Source of the DNA: Alternaria dauci
Taxonomy: Eukaryota > Ascomycota > Dothideomycetes > Pleosporales > Pleosporaceae
DNA: 64,000 nt
Direction: 5' to 3'
Assembly: GCF_042100115.1 (NCBI RefSeq)
Contig: NC_091279.1
Coordinates: forward strand, 1,674,001 to 1,738,000
How positions within the stretch are numbered: the first letter of the stretch is position 1; each line of letters starts with the position of its first letter. Position numbers and translations under genes: made by a program. A model generated the notes under the pieces. It was given only the letters and a program-made list of their open reading frames with translations, was not told the origin of the DNA and did not search any database. Shown piece by piece: positions 1-11,177 of this stretch.

Positions 1-562
1 CGGCAATGGTAATCTGAACAACAGCCTCACTGATGGCACCCCCAAGACCAGCAAGGAAGTTGCTGCCCATCCAGTCACCGTACGTCCTAGTCTTGGCCTG
101 CCAAATCACCGAACTCAGTTGCAGCGCTGAGCTGACCAGGTAAAGTGGCCGTCGCCCAAACTTGTGTACGAACGGCATGAAGATCATGCAGCCGATTGCG
201 AGTCCAGCACAACTCATAGCGACTCCGTTGTTCAACTGATTGACGGAGAAGTACAGTTCGCGCATGAGAGAACCCCAGGATGTTGTGCCTGTCTGCAACT
301 GTACAAAGGTCCAAAGCACGAAAAAGCCAACTAGGCCAAAGTTGACAGTCTTTCGCAGTTGGCTCCAGTTCAAGGGATCGTCTGGATCAGAGCTAGGCAC
401 TGGGTGGAGGATGAGGTCGGATGTGGGTGTTGTCACTGGGAATGGGCTGTCAGTGTGCCATCTCATCGACCACAAACGAGAAGTCTTACTGTCCTCCAGC
501 CGTATAGTGCCAGGCGCCCAGAAGTTTCCACCCTCTTCTCTAAGAGAACTCGAATCGGCCAT
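1..562 (-). CDS. MFS transporter, DHA1-like, N-terminal part (cut by window edge)
   Basis: The minus strand is open from the ATG at 562 to the window edge (187 codons, no intron seen). After a hydrophilic N-terminus comes the DPDDPLNW motif just before the first membrane helix, usual in fungal DHA1/HOL1-type major facilitator proteins. Hydrophobic helices follow, with a HKFGRRP loop matching the MFS signature between helices 2 and 3. The product should be a plasma-membrane proton-coupled exporter or importer of small molecules; the substrate cannot be read from this fragment. It diverges from the amidase gene 525 bp away, so a role in uptake of an amide-type nitrogen source is possible, but that rests on position only. 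Confidence 0.85.
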   Translation of the reverse strand, partial: MADSSSLREEGGNFWAPGTIRLEDSKTSRLWSMRWHTDSPFPVTTPTSDLILHPVPSSDPDDPLNWSQLRKTVNFGLVGFFVLWTFVQLQTGTTSWGSLMRELYFSVNQLNNGVAMSCAGLAIGCMIFMPFVHKFGRRPLYLVSSALQLSSVIWQAKTRTYGDWMGSNFLAGLGGAISEAVVQITIA

Positions 563-1087
563 CGTCGTTGGGAGACGTTGATTAAGATAGATTCAATGCG
601 GAGAGATGTCGACTACAGGCATCGAGCTTATTGGACGATAACCATCCTTATCGTTCTCCACAGCTTCTCGCGTATATATATTATATCAAACCCTCAGGCG
701 GATCCATTCCGCTTTGTTGCCTTCCGCGTATCTCCATCCTGGACCCCGGAATGCACGTTCCCGCTCGTCAACGGGCCTAATCGAACGAATCGTGTAACGA
801 ACAACCCCCCGGCTTGGCGTTGGCGGCTGTGGGGTAGTGGCACGCTAACAATTGCCGCTCAGACACGAAATGAATGCACGTACTCACCAGCAAGATACCA
901 AGACCGTATCACGCTATCAGGAAGACGGAATTATGGCCCCACGTTCATGATCCTCGGTAATGTCCTACGGCAATTGAGGGTACAGCTAATGTACATATTT
1001 AGGGGGTGCCGATGCTCAACACGATACGTATAAACGCGTCTATCCTTGGTACAATCAAGAGCACTAGGTTTCACTGCTCACTCTGAT
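563..1087. promoter_or_regulatory. Divergent promoter of MFS transporter and amidase, with GATA motifs
   Basis: This intergenic stretch separates two divergent ATGs. It holds HGATAR-type sites at 585-590 (AGATAG), 636-641 (CGATAA) and on the other strand at 647-653 (CGATAAG), plus a TATA-rich run near 672-688. HGATAR is the binding motif of AreA/Nit2 nitrogen regulators. Use of these sites here is inferred. Confidence 0.45.
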
Positions 1088-3032
1088 ATGGCTGTCACAG
1101 CATGGGAAATCAAGGTTGCGGCCAAACGACAAGCTAGTCGCGACAAGATACCAGAAAAATGGCTTCTCCCGACATCCGTCACGCACTCACTTCAAGTACC
1201 GCTTTCAGACCATCCAACTCGAGTAATGGAGATGGACATTCCCCGGAAGTCGGGCATCTTGGACGAGAAAGAGCTCGATATAACTGAGAAGTTTACTGTT
1301 GAGGAACTGTTACAACAGCTCAGAATGGGCGTGCTATCGTCACTAGAAGTCACGATAGCGTTCTCCAAAAGAGCGGCCATAGCACAGCAGCTGGTCCGTT
1401 CGGCCTCTCTCCACATGTTTACATGTTCACTAACATAATACCCAAGCTATCTTGTCTTACCGAAACATGTGTTCCCGAAGCACAGGACCGAGCACGCTTC
1501 CTCGACGCTGAACGAGCTGCCGGCCGCATCGTAGGCCCCCTTCATGGTTTGCCAATCAGTGTCAAAGACGGGTTCCAGATCGCCGGCACAGCGGCGACCA
1601 TTGGCTTTGTCTCTTTCCTAGACCATGCCCTATCTGAAAAGAACTCGCCACTGGTGGAGATCTTGATGGAGCTGGGCGCCGTCATGTATGTCAAGACTAA
1701 TATCCCGCAGACGCTTATGGCAAGTCATCTCTCTTACGTCAACCTTGAGAAGATTGGTGATCTAACATTGCATAGACTGCAGACTCACACAACAACATCT
1801 TCGGGCGCACGTTGAACCCTCACAACACTACTTTGACGGCAGGAGGATCCAGTGGAGGAGAAGGTGCACTGGTTGCATTCCGAGGATCGCTCCTTGGTAT
1901 TGGAACAGACATCGCAGGTTAGTGAATGTCTCTGGCTATAGCAACTACGACTACTAACCAATGCCAGGCTCTATCCGTATACCGTCCCTTTGCTGTGGCA
2001 CATATGGCTTCAAGCCTTCTACTGCACGCATTCCATATGGTGGCCAGCCTTCTCCAGTTCGAGATGGCATGTCCTTCTTTGAACCATCTGCTGGACCAAT
2101 AGCAAGCGACATCCGGGCCCTGAACCTCTTATGTCGGTTAGTTTTGTCCATGCGGCCGGCCATGTACGACGCCACCGCTCTAGATGTCCCCTGGAGAGAT
2201 TTGGAACTATCGCCGTATGTGCCGAAACTAAGATTTGGCCTTTTGACCGAAGACCCAGCCTTCCCATTACATCCACCCGTCAAGAGGGCACTTGCTCAAG
2301 CTGTAGGTGCTTTGGAAGCCAAGGGCCACCAAATCGTTCCAATATCGCCGTCGCGCGCACAAGTCTCCAATGCGCTAGCGCTCGCGTTTGCTTATTTTGG
2401 ACTCGACGATCCCCCAGCGCATATAGCCGCTAGTGGTGAGCCACTCGTACCATCAGTCATTCAAGCTATGCAAGCCTTTGGCGCATTCAGATGTGATTTC
2501 CTGAATGACTGCGAGGGGCTGCAAGGCATTCCGAGGGTGGCGGCACTGAATGTGAAGAGGCAGTCTATCGCGGATGAGTGGAGAAAGGTGTGGAGGGAAG
2601 AGAGACTGGACGCGGTGATCGGACCGGCGGCGCAGAGTACTGCAGTTGCGCACGATACCTACGGGTTGCCACCGTATACGTTGCTGCTGAACGTACTGGA
2701 TGTAAGTGGGAACCAAGCATCAGTAGATGTTGGGACAGCATTACTGACGCCTGTTTCAGTATCCCGCGTGCGTCCTGCCTTTTGGCAGAGCGTCGTGCGC
2801 TCTGGATCCTGAGCCTCTCATCATGAGGCCTGGTCAAGTTGGTCCAAATTGTAAGTCGCTGTCTTTTCGCTCAATACGGTGTTGAAATGCAAGCTAACAT
2901 GCCTGGCGTGCAGACGATCCCAAGCTCGTACACGGCGCACCGACCTCGATCCAGGTCTTCACGAACAAGATGCGCGACGAGGAATGCCTGCAGATGGCCA
3001 TTATCGTGGATGAGTGCTTGAGGGCTGTGTAA
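1088..3032 (+). CDS. Amidase (amidase-signature family, acetamidase-like)
   Basis: Six exons: 1088-1393, 1447-1719, 1776-1917, 1968-2701, 2760-2850, 2914-3032, giving 554 aa. The amidase signature is complete: the catalytic Lys lies in ISVKDGF, the two serines in GGSSGGE and in GTDIAGSIRIP, forming the Ser-cisSer-Lys triad that hydrolyses carboxamides to acid plus ammonia. Length matches fungal acetamidases (about 540-560 aa). The start is the ATG opening MAVTAWEIKVAAKRQ. Intron 2 (1720-1775) begins GCAAGT, a GC-AG intron, needed to restore the family motif TADSHNN; the other four are GT-AG. The gene diverges from an MFS transporter, suggesting amide use as a nitrogen source. The exact substrate is unknown. 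Confidence 0.92.
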
Positions 3033-3857
3033 GCACACGCAGGACGGGGCTCTCCAATCGAGACATTCCCAGATATAAGCACCTCACATCGTCAACATGA
3101 TGCGGATACAGTCGACGCAGATTCTTCATGGAAGTTGAGGCTGAGATTGGCATATTGAGGCGCATTGTGCCAACGCTCGTTCTCCCTTTGTGCTCAAGAC
3201 CATGTCTTCACTCACGATGCATATGCGGTCAGGATACATGTTGTACAGCGGTGACTCAGACGACAGACCCAGTGAACCAAAGCCATACAACCAACCGTTC
3301 CCCAAAGCTCAAACCCAATGATTTTCGCGATACAGTAGGCCTCCCAAGAGACTGAAAAAGCGACTTTACACTCTCGTGGATGAATGACCTGTTAGAGAAT
3401 GAAACACCAGAACGAGCCGACGCCCCTCCCAAGGCCACCTCATCTGACCGTAATGAGGCCAACCTCCGCTGGGTGGATCGGGAGCATGCGATCGCGCTGC
3501 TTGCCGAGATCCGACTGTCGACACAGAAATGGGAAAGGCATAATCGAGCTCTGCTGATGAAGCTGGATCTAGAGCTGGTCTAGGCGCAGGGGAGCTAGTG
3601 ATACGGAAAGACAAGTGGTGTGATTAGTCACATATCAAGAAGTCCTACAGTTGCTCTCGATCACCCATGTGCAAAGAGCAGGATGTGTAGTGTAGGTTGT
3701 CATTTCTATCTTCCTCCAATCCTGTCCATCACTTTGTCCATCTTTGCCGTGCACATTTGGTCGTCTCGTTCATGTTGCTCTCATCCTCTCCATCACGTTG
3801 TCCACCTTTGCCGTGCACATCTGGTCGTCTAGTCCTCCATATCCTCCGTTCCACACA
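3033..3857. other. Intergenic, amidase to hypothetical gene
   Basis: No convincing gene. A 67-codon frame at 3380-3583 (+) begins with ATG and ends in a charged helix-like segment (REHAIALLAEIRL), but it has no recognised family and no clear promoter. I treat it as unproven. A 42 bp imperfect repeat lies at 3725-3830. Confidence 0.4.
3725..3830. repeat. Imperfect 42 bp direct repeat
   Basis: Two copies at 3725-3766 and 3789-3830, both containing TTTGCCGTGCACAT and ending GGTCGTCT, differ at about four positions and are separated by 22 bp of similar pyrimidine-rich sequence. It lies just past the 3' end of the hypothetical gene on the minus strand. Confidence 0.75.
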
Positions 3858-4697
3858 CTAATCCAACGAGATCGGATCATCTAGGCGCTCAGTGTAGCCG
3901 CCGCGCGTGCCGTCATCCTTTGTCAGCTTCGTCCTCGCCTCGTACAGCATGTATACGTTGTGGTAGGTCGCCTTCGGATTCTTGGTGCCCAGGACTTCCA
4001 TCCTCGCTTTGGCGTAGCGATATTCATTCGCCCACTGACCCTGGGTCATCCCGATTGCGTACCACCACGTTGGTGCGAGACCGCCAATATCCTGCGTAGT
4101 GTCGAAAACGTTCGTCGGTTCTTCGCCTTCTGCAAGCCTAAGGTAGAGAACTTTCACCGCGTCGTCCATCATGTCTTCGAAAGCTTCATCCTGGGTGACG
4201 TTGCACTGTCGACGGATCGCGTCGCGGTGGGCAGTGAGTAAAGCACGCGCGGTCTTCCTTGCCTGTGCGGAGTAGACGCGATGGTCTTCGAGAGTGGATA
4301 TCCCAGGGTTTGCAGTGGTTCCGGTCGTCTTTGGTGAGAAGAGGCGGGCGATGAGTGCCATGCATTCATCAGCGTATACGACCTTTTCGTGCATGAGATC
4401 GAGCACGTTGTCATTGCTGACAGCCGCATTGAGTAGCCATGTAAGGTTTTCATCTATCATTGCCATGAGGCGCCTGTCGTTAGGGTATTTCGATTGCATG
4501 TACTTGATCATGTCGTCGATGACATCCGGGTAATCTCTGTCTTGAGAATGCTTCTCATAAAGCGTTTAGACGGTCGTCATCTCCACGTCGATAGATGCAA
4601 TTTGCTTGTCCTTAAGCTGAATGCTTCTGGCGTGCTTGACGAACAGCTGCTGGAGAGCATCCAAGATCTGGTCGCGGTCGCTTCTTGGGTCAGCCAT
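3858..4697 (-). pseudogene. Hypothetical protein gene interrupted by one in-frame TAA
   Basis: The minus strand is open for 280 codons from the ATG at 4697 (MADPRSDRDQILDALQQLF) to the stop at 3858, except for a TAA at 4566-4568 after 43 codons. Reading continues in the same frame and a second ATG occurs at 4511, giving a 217 aa product. The sequence between TAA and that ATG (TLYEKHSQDRDYPDVIDD) looks like normal coding sequence. No intron of usual size removes the stop while keeping frame. I do not recognise the family: it is mostly helical, with acidic and aromatic stretches such as LAPTWWYAIGMTQGQW. It may be a recent pseudogene, a gene starting at 4511, or a case of an unseen intron. Confidence 0.5.
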
Positions 4698-4718
4698 GGC
4701 TGGGGTGTGGTGGAGGTA

Positions 4719-4831
4719 GAGTTGTTGTAAGGCGTAGATATATCAACCTCGCTTGATTGTGGTGAGAGAAGAGTTGTTGTAAAACGTAGATATGTCAACC
4801 TCACTTGACTGTGACCACGAGGTGAGAGAAG
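4719..4831. repeat. Imperfect tandem duplication upstream of the minus-strand hypothetical gene
   Basis: Units at about 4719-4770 and 4771-4831 share GAGTTGTTGTAA, CGTAGATAT, TCAACCTC and GGTGAGAGAAG. The second unit has a short insertion (ACCACGA). It lies only 22 bp upstream of the ATG at 4697, so it would fall in the 5' leader or core promoter. Confidence 0.7.
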
Positions 4832-5101
4832 ACGCACGGACATTGAAATTCACAGCTGCAATCGGGACTATCGAGCTAGTAGATTTGGCCAATACCAGCG
4901 ACAGGAGCATCAAAATGGTTGTCACAAGAGAGACGGCACTTTCAGGGAGCAGCCAAAAGCGTTTGCCGTGATGGAATCGGCATTCCAGTGAACGCAGGCA
5001 GTGAGCTGGGGAGTAGTACTTTTATTGTCCTACGAACTTCTTCGAATGAAGTAAAAACATCGAATCATCTGGGTGAACCGCATGTGGATCCACGTCTTGG
5101 C

Positions 5102-5475
5102 CTAACACTTCTTCTCCTTGGGCGGCCATGCCTCCAAATCCCGCCTGGCTCGAAGGAGACGGATAGAAGCTGCTTCTTCGTAGCTCTTCGCCGCACCCAG
5201 TCGCAGGGCCGCGGCCTCAGACTTGTGTGCTTCAGCCTGTGCCGATAGAACTGCCGATCGCGCCTCGAGCTCAGCGGCCTGTGTCGTCTTTTGCGCAGCG
5301 AGGGAGTCCAGTTGATGCAGCTGGAAGGTGGCCCAGAGGCGATGTAGGGCATCAGGGAGGTCGTCTTCGTTCGTGTCCATCAGCTGTGCGATCCACCTTG
5401 TTCCACCGTCTGCAAGTTTTAGGTTGGTGTCCACGGGTTGGTTGGAGTGCTATGCGACTCACCATTCTCGGACAT
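5102..5475 (-). CDS. Small hypothetical coiled-coil protein
   Basis: Two exons, 5475-5463 and 5409-5102, with a 53 bp GTGAGT..CAG intron, give 106 aa beginning MSENDGGTRWIAQLMDTNED. The first exon encodes only four full codons. The body is Ala-, Glu- and Lys-rich with long heptad-like stretches (residues about 35-95) and ends in a basic tail, PPKEKKC. No family is recognised. The neighbouring broken gene at 3858-4697 also begins with a short charged helix (both have DAL..L), which hints at, but does not show, a shared origin. It could be a lineage-specific gene of Pleosporales-like fungi. Confidence 0.55.
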
Positions 5476-5892
5476 GGGCCTGTGGGAAGAGAGCCGCTCA
5501 TACGAAACATCTCTGGGGATTTCACTCCTGGCTTGCTGGCCCGCACATGGTGGTGTTTGCTCGTCTTACTCCCATCGAGGTTTGTAAAGAGCTGTACACT
5601 GCACACATAGTAAACAGCAAAGGCATACTCATCCGAATGACCATGGCCGACAATGCCTGCAAGAAAGACTCACCATTCACCACGACTTTCTTGCCAAATG
5701 CGATTAGACCCACGTTAAACAAGGTGACCCCGAGCTTTGACCTGCGCTGAGTAACAGGTCACGTGCAGGAGTAGAATACTTCTACAAGCTAGCCGCACAT
5801 TGCACAGGTCTTGCCTATTTTGTGCTCATCACCTCCACAGCGGGCAAATGCATGGAAGTATCTCTCCACGATGACCAACTCCGTATACAGCC
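5476..5892. other. Intergenic stretch
   Basis: Upstream of the coiled-coil gene and before the broken block. Frames here are short and overlap without motif support. I see no RNA gene or repeat. Confidence 0.4.
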
Positions 5893-8177
5893 ATGCGATA
5901 CCTGCAAGCAGGTGTACTCTTGCATGTGCGCCGCCGCACATTCTCCGATTCAATTTGCTACAGCGTTCGTCGTGTTAATGGAGATCTGCAAGCCATCGAG
6001 ACCTTGAACAGGCTCGTCCAAATCCAGCAGATCGACGCTACTGCGAGTTTATCGACCAAGCGGACTCACCAAACGATTACCCAGAGAACGATCCAGTACC
6101 ACTCTTCCAACAAAACATCAACGACAACATTCAGCAGAACGATGGCCGCCAAGAACTCAGCTCAGACGTTGGCAGCCATCCACCAACCTCTGTTTCCGAT
6201 TTCGACACGATTCCCCAGCCAGCAGGGCAACAACGACCACCAATCACAGGAAGAGCACGTGGGAGACTGTCAGAACCACCATGAATGTCTCGCTCTGCTT
6301 GAGGCCAGTCTAACTGCAGTTTACCTGCAGCCATGACCTGAGCAATGTTATGAGAACATTGCCGCCACTGGCAAGATCAACAGCTGGTACGAGGACAAGC
6401 TCCCGTGGGTCCTGATCAAGTCAACCACTCGGCCAACCACTCGGCCGCTAAAGTCTGACGAGATCCCAGAGGAACTGCGCCAGACGTTCCCGCTGGTGGT
6501 TGGTGAGGGGTCATTCAACAGCAGCTCCTACGGACTGCACCAGGGTGTAGCTGACGACCACATCTGCATGGCGGAGTTGTTGACCGCCGAAGGATGCAAA
6601 GACGTGGGGTGTGAATTCCAGCACCTCCCGCCGCGCAGTGCACATATTCAACTTTACCTAACTCTTGGTGAGTTGGGCCAAAAGTTCGTCTATAACGTAG
6701 TGAAGAACTTCATCGCCAAGTACCCTCTCTACAGGCATAGGTAGGGGCCTGTTATACGGCGACGGCCAATTGGCACCCCAGCGACAAGCATCCCGGCGTA
6801 CTACCGAATAGGCGCCCTGGCGACCAAGCGCTTGACAGTACACAACGATGTGCACGTGGAGAACCTACGCACATCAGTGATCGGGGACTTGCTTTCCCAT
6901 TGGGATTATTTGAGATCGCTACAGGGCTGCATGACAATTCCCCATCTATCAAAAACCTCAAGAGCACACAGCTTAACGACCCCTAAGCCTTTGAAGCTCA
7001 ACCAAGTCCAAACAAAGAAGCCTGCCGCGACCACGTCCTCTGGACTACCGCCAACCTCCAGGATCGCAACTGCAAGTGCTCCAGCCAACCCAGCTCACAG
7101 CTTGCCGATACCCGGCTGGCTTCTACAGTATGAGATACCCAATTATCCATGCAACATAGTTAACAATAAAACAGCGTCCCCCCAGAAACCTCCCACGCCT
7201 AAATCGATGACCGATGCTCGATAGAGCGACAACCAAGCATTCCGATAAGCAGCTCAAAAGCGCTGCACTATCTCCCAACCTAGAGAATGTGCAGGCTTCC
7301 CTGCAAAATGTCATCGGGCAGACGATGACCACTGCCACCAGTGTAGATGGCACCCAAACAGTTGACGTTGCGACCTTCGACTATCACAACGCTACTCTAC
7401 CCCAGTTGCCATGGGTCCCCGCACATACAATGCAAGGTCGACACCTGCACCAAGTTGTGATCGACGGCCGCCGCACGTTTATCGGATCCGGACTCACGAA
7501 CGGCGGACCTGGTGCATGGAGGTGCACAAAGGAGCACGCCTGGGAAGAGGTCTGGAACTCCTCGAAGCGCAAGTCTTGTGGCTTCTGTGCAGGAGGGATA
7601 GGCAAGCTGAGAGGAGCCGAGTCTCGTGCTGCCTGGGACCTGCCTGAGCATCAATGGGCAACATTCACGGGCACGATGACCTTTATGCCTGCTTGCGATC
7701 CCGCAAATGAGACGAATGAACCCGCAGGAAAACACATCTCGCAGAAGCAAGCACGTATGCGATATCTGATTTCACGCCAGTTTCCTGGCGCATCCCACAC
7801 TGGTCCGTCAGATGGAGGACCTCATCAGTTCGGAGGACGTTACAGAGCACACAACACGCAGGGCTGGCGAGTATGTCGCCCAGTTTACTGCGTCTCTTCG
7901 TGGTGCCACCCCAACCGTCGATAAACTGACTCCAAGGTTTGAGGCCAGACACCAACAAGTGTTCTGAATAAACCTGATCAGCGACCCCAAGTTTCACAGC
8001 AACCAGAGCGTATTCTTGCGGGGATTTATCGCACTCTGGTTGGTGTACGATCCTGTTGCATCTCTGGATCACAAAGATATCTTGCCATACATCGAGCTCA
8101 TGACGACCATGTACAACGGCAAGCAGTTGGTAGTGGAAGTTAGCAAGCAAGCGAAGACGGGGACTGTATTTTCCTAA
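5893..8177 (+). pseudogene. Block of decayed coding sequence with stops and frameshifts
   Basis: The plus strand carries protein-like segments in shifting frames. One frame runs 5893-6744 past a TGA at 6334-6336 into KINSWYEDKLPWVLIKSTT, ends at TAG 6742-6744, then stays open in the same frame to 7224. Another frame takes over at 7214-7924 (DGRRTFIGSGLTNGGPGAWR, then KSCGFCAGG). A third takes over near 7790 with VRQMEDLISSEDVTEHT, passes a TGA at 7965-7967 and ends at TAA 8175-8177 after FLRGFIALWLVYDPVASLDH. The TGA lesions could be former TGG codons. The pattern fits one or two pseudogenes. An unusual multi-intron gene is possible but I could not find splice sites that repair all breaks. 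Function unknown. Confidence 0.5.
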
Positions 8178-8659
8178 CACGTGGACGGCCGAGATGATGG
8201 ACATGGGCGAGGAGAGGTTGACTTTGGAGGAGCAATACAGGCATCTCGTAGGTATTGAAAGTGTAGCGTCGCTTTTCGGTCCCTTGAGAGGTCTACTGTA
8301 TCGCGATTATCATTGGGTTCACGTAGGTATTGATACAACGTGAAGTCAGCATGCCTGGTAGTTAGTCATGGGAAGGATACTACTCTTTGTCACCAATTGC
8401 ACATCACGGATCTCACATATGGTTGCCTGTTCTTGATCAGCAGTTACAAGTAGTCTCGTCTCCATCTGCCCACTTTCATGATTGCCCATTGCCTTCTTCG
8501 AGATCATTAATCACTGCACAGTTTCCACAACAAGGCTGAGAAGTCCGGCGAGTAGTTCCCGGAAGTGGAGTCATTTCAGATCCTGGGTGGTTGGTCGAAA
8601 CAAACTAGTCGTGAATGAGCGACAAAGAGGTTGATCCAAATTCTTCATTAATCACAATA
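8178..8659. other. Intergenic stretch
   Basis: Between the decayed block and the 3' end of the SAT4-type gene. No open frame with protein-like content, and no repeat or RNA gene seen. Confidence 0.45.
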
Positions 8660-9891
8660 TCAGCAGGCTATGCCTAGGAAAGACCTAGCTTTGCGATCGG
8701 ACCGAGCATCGCTCTCGATCGTTACCGTGACCGTGTTCGTCTGCATGATATGGTCGCCCTCGTATGCTGTCATCTGATGCGCTCTTCCCATCTCTTGATC
8801 GTCCAATATACCCCTCTGACTGTAGTCGTCTCCATCGTCCTCGATGACGGTCCAACGCCCCTCTTTCCCTTTGCCCACGGCGTGTACGGTCGTGGTAGTT
8901 GTAGAGTGTTGGCTTTGGTTCAGTCTCGACAGCGGCACGCTGTTATTGGTTCGGGTATGCGAGCGCGAATAGGAAGAGATGGTTTCCTTGAAGAAGACGC
9001 GAAGAACGGGGATGGAGGCGGCGATGATGGCAGTCGCTGTCTCAACGGCAGTCCAGATGGTGAGCTCTTTGCCGTTGTAGGAAAAGTCCTTTTGCCGGAG
9101 TTGAATTACGTATACGCCTTTCACGATTGCACAGACGCCAGATCTAAAGCTTATTGTTAGCATTCTGATGCCGCTAGCCAGAAGGGCTATCTTGACGGCA
9201 CTCACAATACACCCATGCTCATCGCAATACCCACTCCAATCTTCTCGCGAAGTCTTAGCTGTAATCCCCATATAAGATACCATGGCAAAAGCGCAAGCGC
9301 AAAGTCTGCCGCAGCACACCACGCAGCATTAAATATCCCATAATTGACAGAGCCACGCGGATCCCAGCAGGTCCCCGGAATAGTATCGTTCCAAGCCTTC
9401 TCCATCGGGTGGCACTGGACCCATGTGGCCAGCGCACTTGGCAGCATTATAAGAAAGAGAGTGACAATGCAGAACCATACGAACCAGCGCAGGTAGCTTG
9501 TCGTGAGGCGGAGTAGGGTGACACCAAAGGAGATCTTCGAAAAGGTCGAGGCGAAACAAGAAATCGACGCGGCGACGGACATTCCGAGAGCAATCGTGGG
9601 GAGATGTTCGAGCGGAATATCTTCTGTTCGCTTCCCAAATCCTAGCAGTTGCCCTGCCTGGGTAATGGCGGCCTGAGCCAGCAGGAGGATCTGTTCGCAC
9701 AATGTCAGCGAAGTCTTGATCAGGATGGGAAATCAACATACCCAAGAAACGGCTAGGATGTGATCATCCCACCAAAAACCTTGTTTGCGACTTGTCTTTG
9801 CATAGAACCTTATGCCCAAAAAGCCACCGCTCAACACTGTCAACATCCATGTTACACCAGCAATCACAGGGCCATTGTCTGGCACGCCCAT
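8660..9891 (-). CDS. SAT4/PTH11-type rhodopsin-domain integral membrane protein
   Basis: Three exons (9891-9742, 9690-9206, 9143-8660) give 372 aa with introns of 51 and 62 bp. The protein has seven hydrophobic segments, the first starting near residue 8. The family hallmark WWDD follows helix 1 (KQGFWWDDHILAVSW), and the extracellular loop has the conserved QCHPMEKAWN and GTCWDP cysteines. The C-terminal 120 residues are hydrophilic and Ser/Thr-rich, likely cytoplasmic. No CFEM domain precedes the helices, so it belongs to the CFEM-less group. Some relatives act as G-protein-coupled receptors sensing surfaces in plant pathogens, but most are uncharacterised. I chose the ATG at 9891 because helix 1 follows directly; an upstream extension has no ATG. 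Confidence 0.88.
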
Positions 9892-11177
9892 TTCAGTGCG
9901 CTCAGTCTGGAGGACCACCAATTTTTATCAGCCAAAGGGAGTGTGCGGTCATGCGTGGTGAGCGTCCATGTGATGATCGTCGAGAGAAGCAAAGACGGAT
10001 TGTGGGGGATGGAGTGGAAATCATAAAGCAGGATCAGCCCAGGCACTTTCAACACGGCCCCAATCATACCCAACGCCGGTTGAACATCATCTCGGCATTC
10101 GCCGTATCCTAGGGCGGAACGGAAAATTGGTAGTAACGCGATGCTGGGACGCCCACTCGACACGCGACATGGCGTGTTTGGAACTGGTACACTAGAAGCA
10201 TGCCCTCGGGAAGTGGAGTCGGATCAGGCTAGTGTGCCACAAGCACTACACATCTTCCTCGTGTCTAGCAATGGGCTGGAATGCACTACTCGGCCATTAA
10301 GCCTCTCCAGGGAAGCGGCAACGTTAGCTGAGCATCCGGCAGTGGAGTGCAGCCAAGTGTCGAGGCAGGGACAGAGAGCGTCGAAAGTACGCGACCGTCA
10401 ACCAGATTGAACAAGGATGTACCTTCCAGGTACCTGGCTCTCGGAGATGACGATGCTCCAAGTGAGCGTTGTAACCTGGTGGACGGAGTCGAGTCGTTGA
10501 CATTGAGCGGCTGGAGCCCCATGCGGATGTGCGCCCAGGAAGGTCTCAGATCAAGCGGGATGCGCGATCGATTATGCGATTTGTCGGACCGATCTGCGCA
10601 ACCAGTCCGCCCAGCGTTCTAGGCTAACTGGTCATCTTCCAAGAGTCCCAAGTAAATGTGGGATTCCGCAACAGTACAATGGCTGTCACTCCAATGACAG
10701 TTCGGCAGTTGAAGGTAGACTTTCGGTGACAAGAGCTTTCGAAACACCAGGTGCAGAAGTTCTCAAAGCTCTTGTGCGTGGCACTGGGATGACGCGGCGT
10801 CGATGTGGAAGACCCGGCACTGCCGAACGACGGCGCGGAAATAGAGTTCACGCCACGTTGGGACGCTACACACTCGCTAGCCCCGACGCGAAGTGACAAT
10901 CTCTGCTGCTGCCGGTAGTTGAGGCTGGGCTGAACGATTGACCTAGGCGGTATAATCTGCCCGACTCTTTTGAAGTTGGGCAGAAGCAACGGACGTGCAC
11001 GAAGATCCGGGTCAGGTCCATCGATCATGGTAAAGCTTGGAAACAGGTCTGCACCACCTCTTGCCACTGTACATGTATTCAGGCTATATTGAACGACTCA
11101 GCTCAAGACCGGTTAAATTCTCATACCTATTTCATGGACATTGCTGCAGCTGAATATCGCCTCTAGTGTGTTCTGCT
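9892..11177. other. Intergenic region, no supported gene
   Basis: About 1.3 kb between the SAT4-type gene (5' end) and the ALE1 homologue (3' end). The longest frame (10624-11067, minus) starts at GTG and has no recognisable domain. The region may hold promoter sequence for the SAT4-type gene and long 3' sequence for ALE1. Confidence 0.4.

Noticed and set aside
3380..3583. 67-codon plus-strand frame after the amidase
   Set aside because: It has an ATG and helix-like end but no homology, promoter or conserved feature I can point to; left unproven.
10624..11067. 147-codon minus-strand frame next to ALE1
   Set aside because: It begins with GTG, has no recognisable domain and no splice partners; a terminal hydrophobic stretch alone is not enough.
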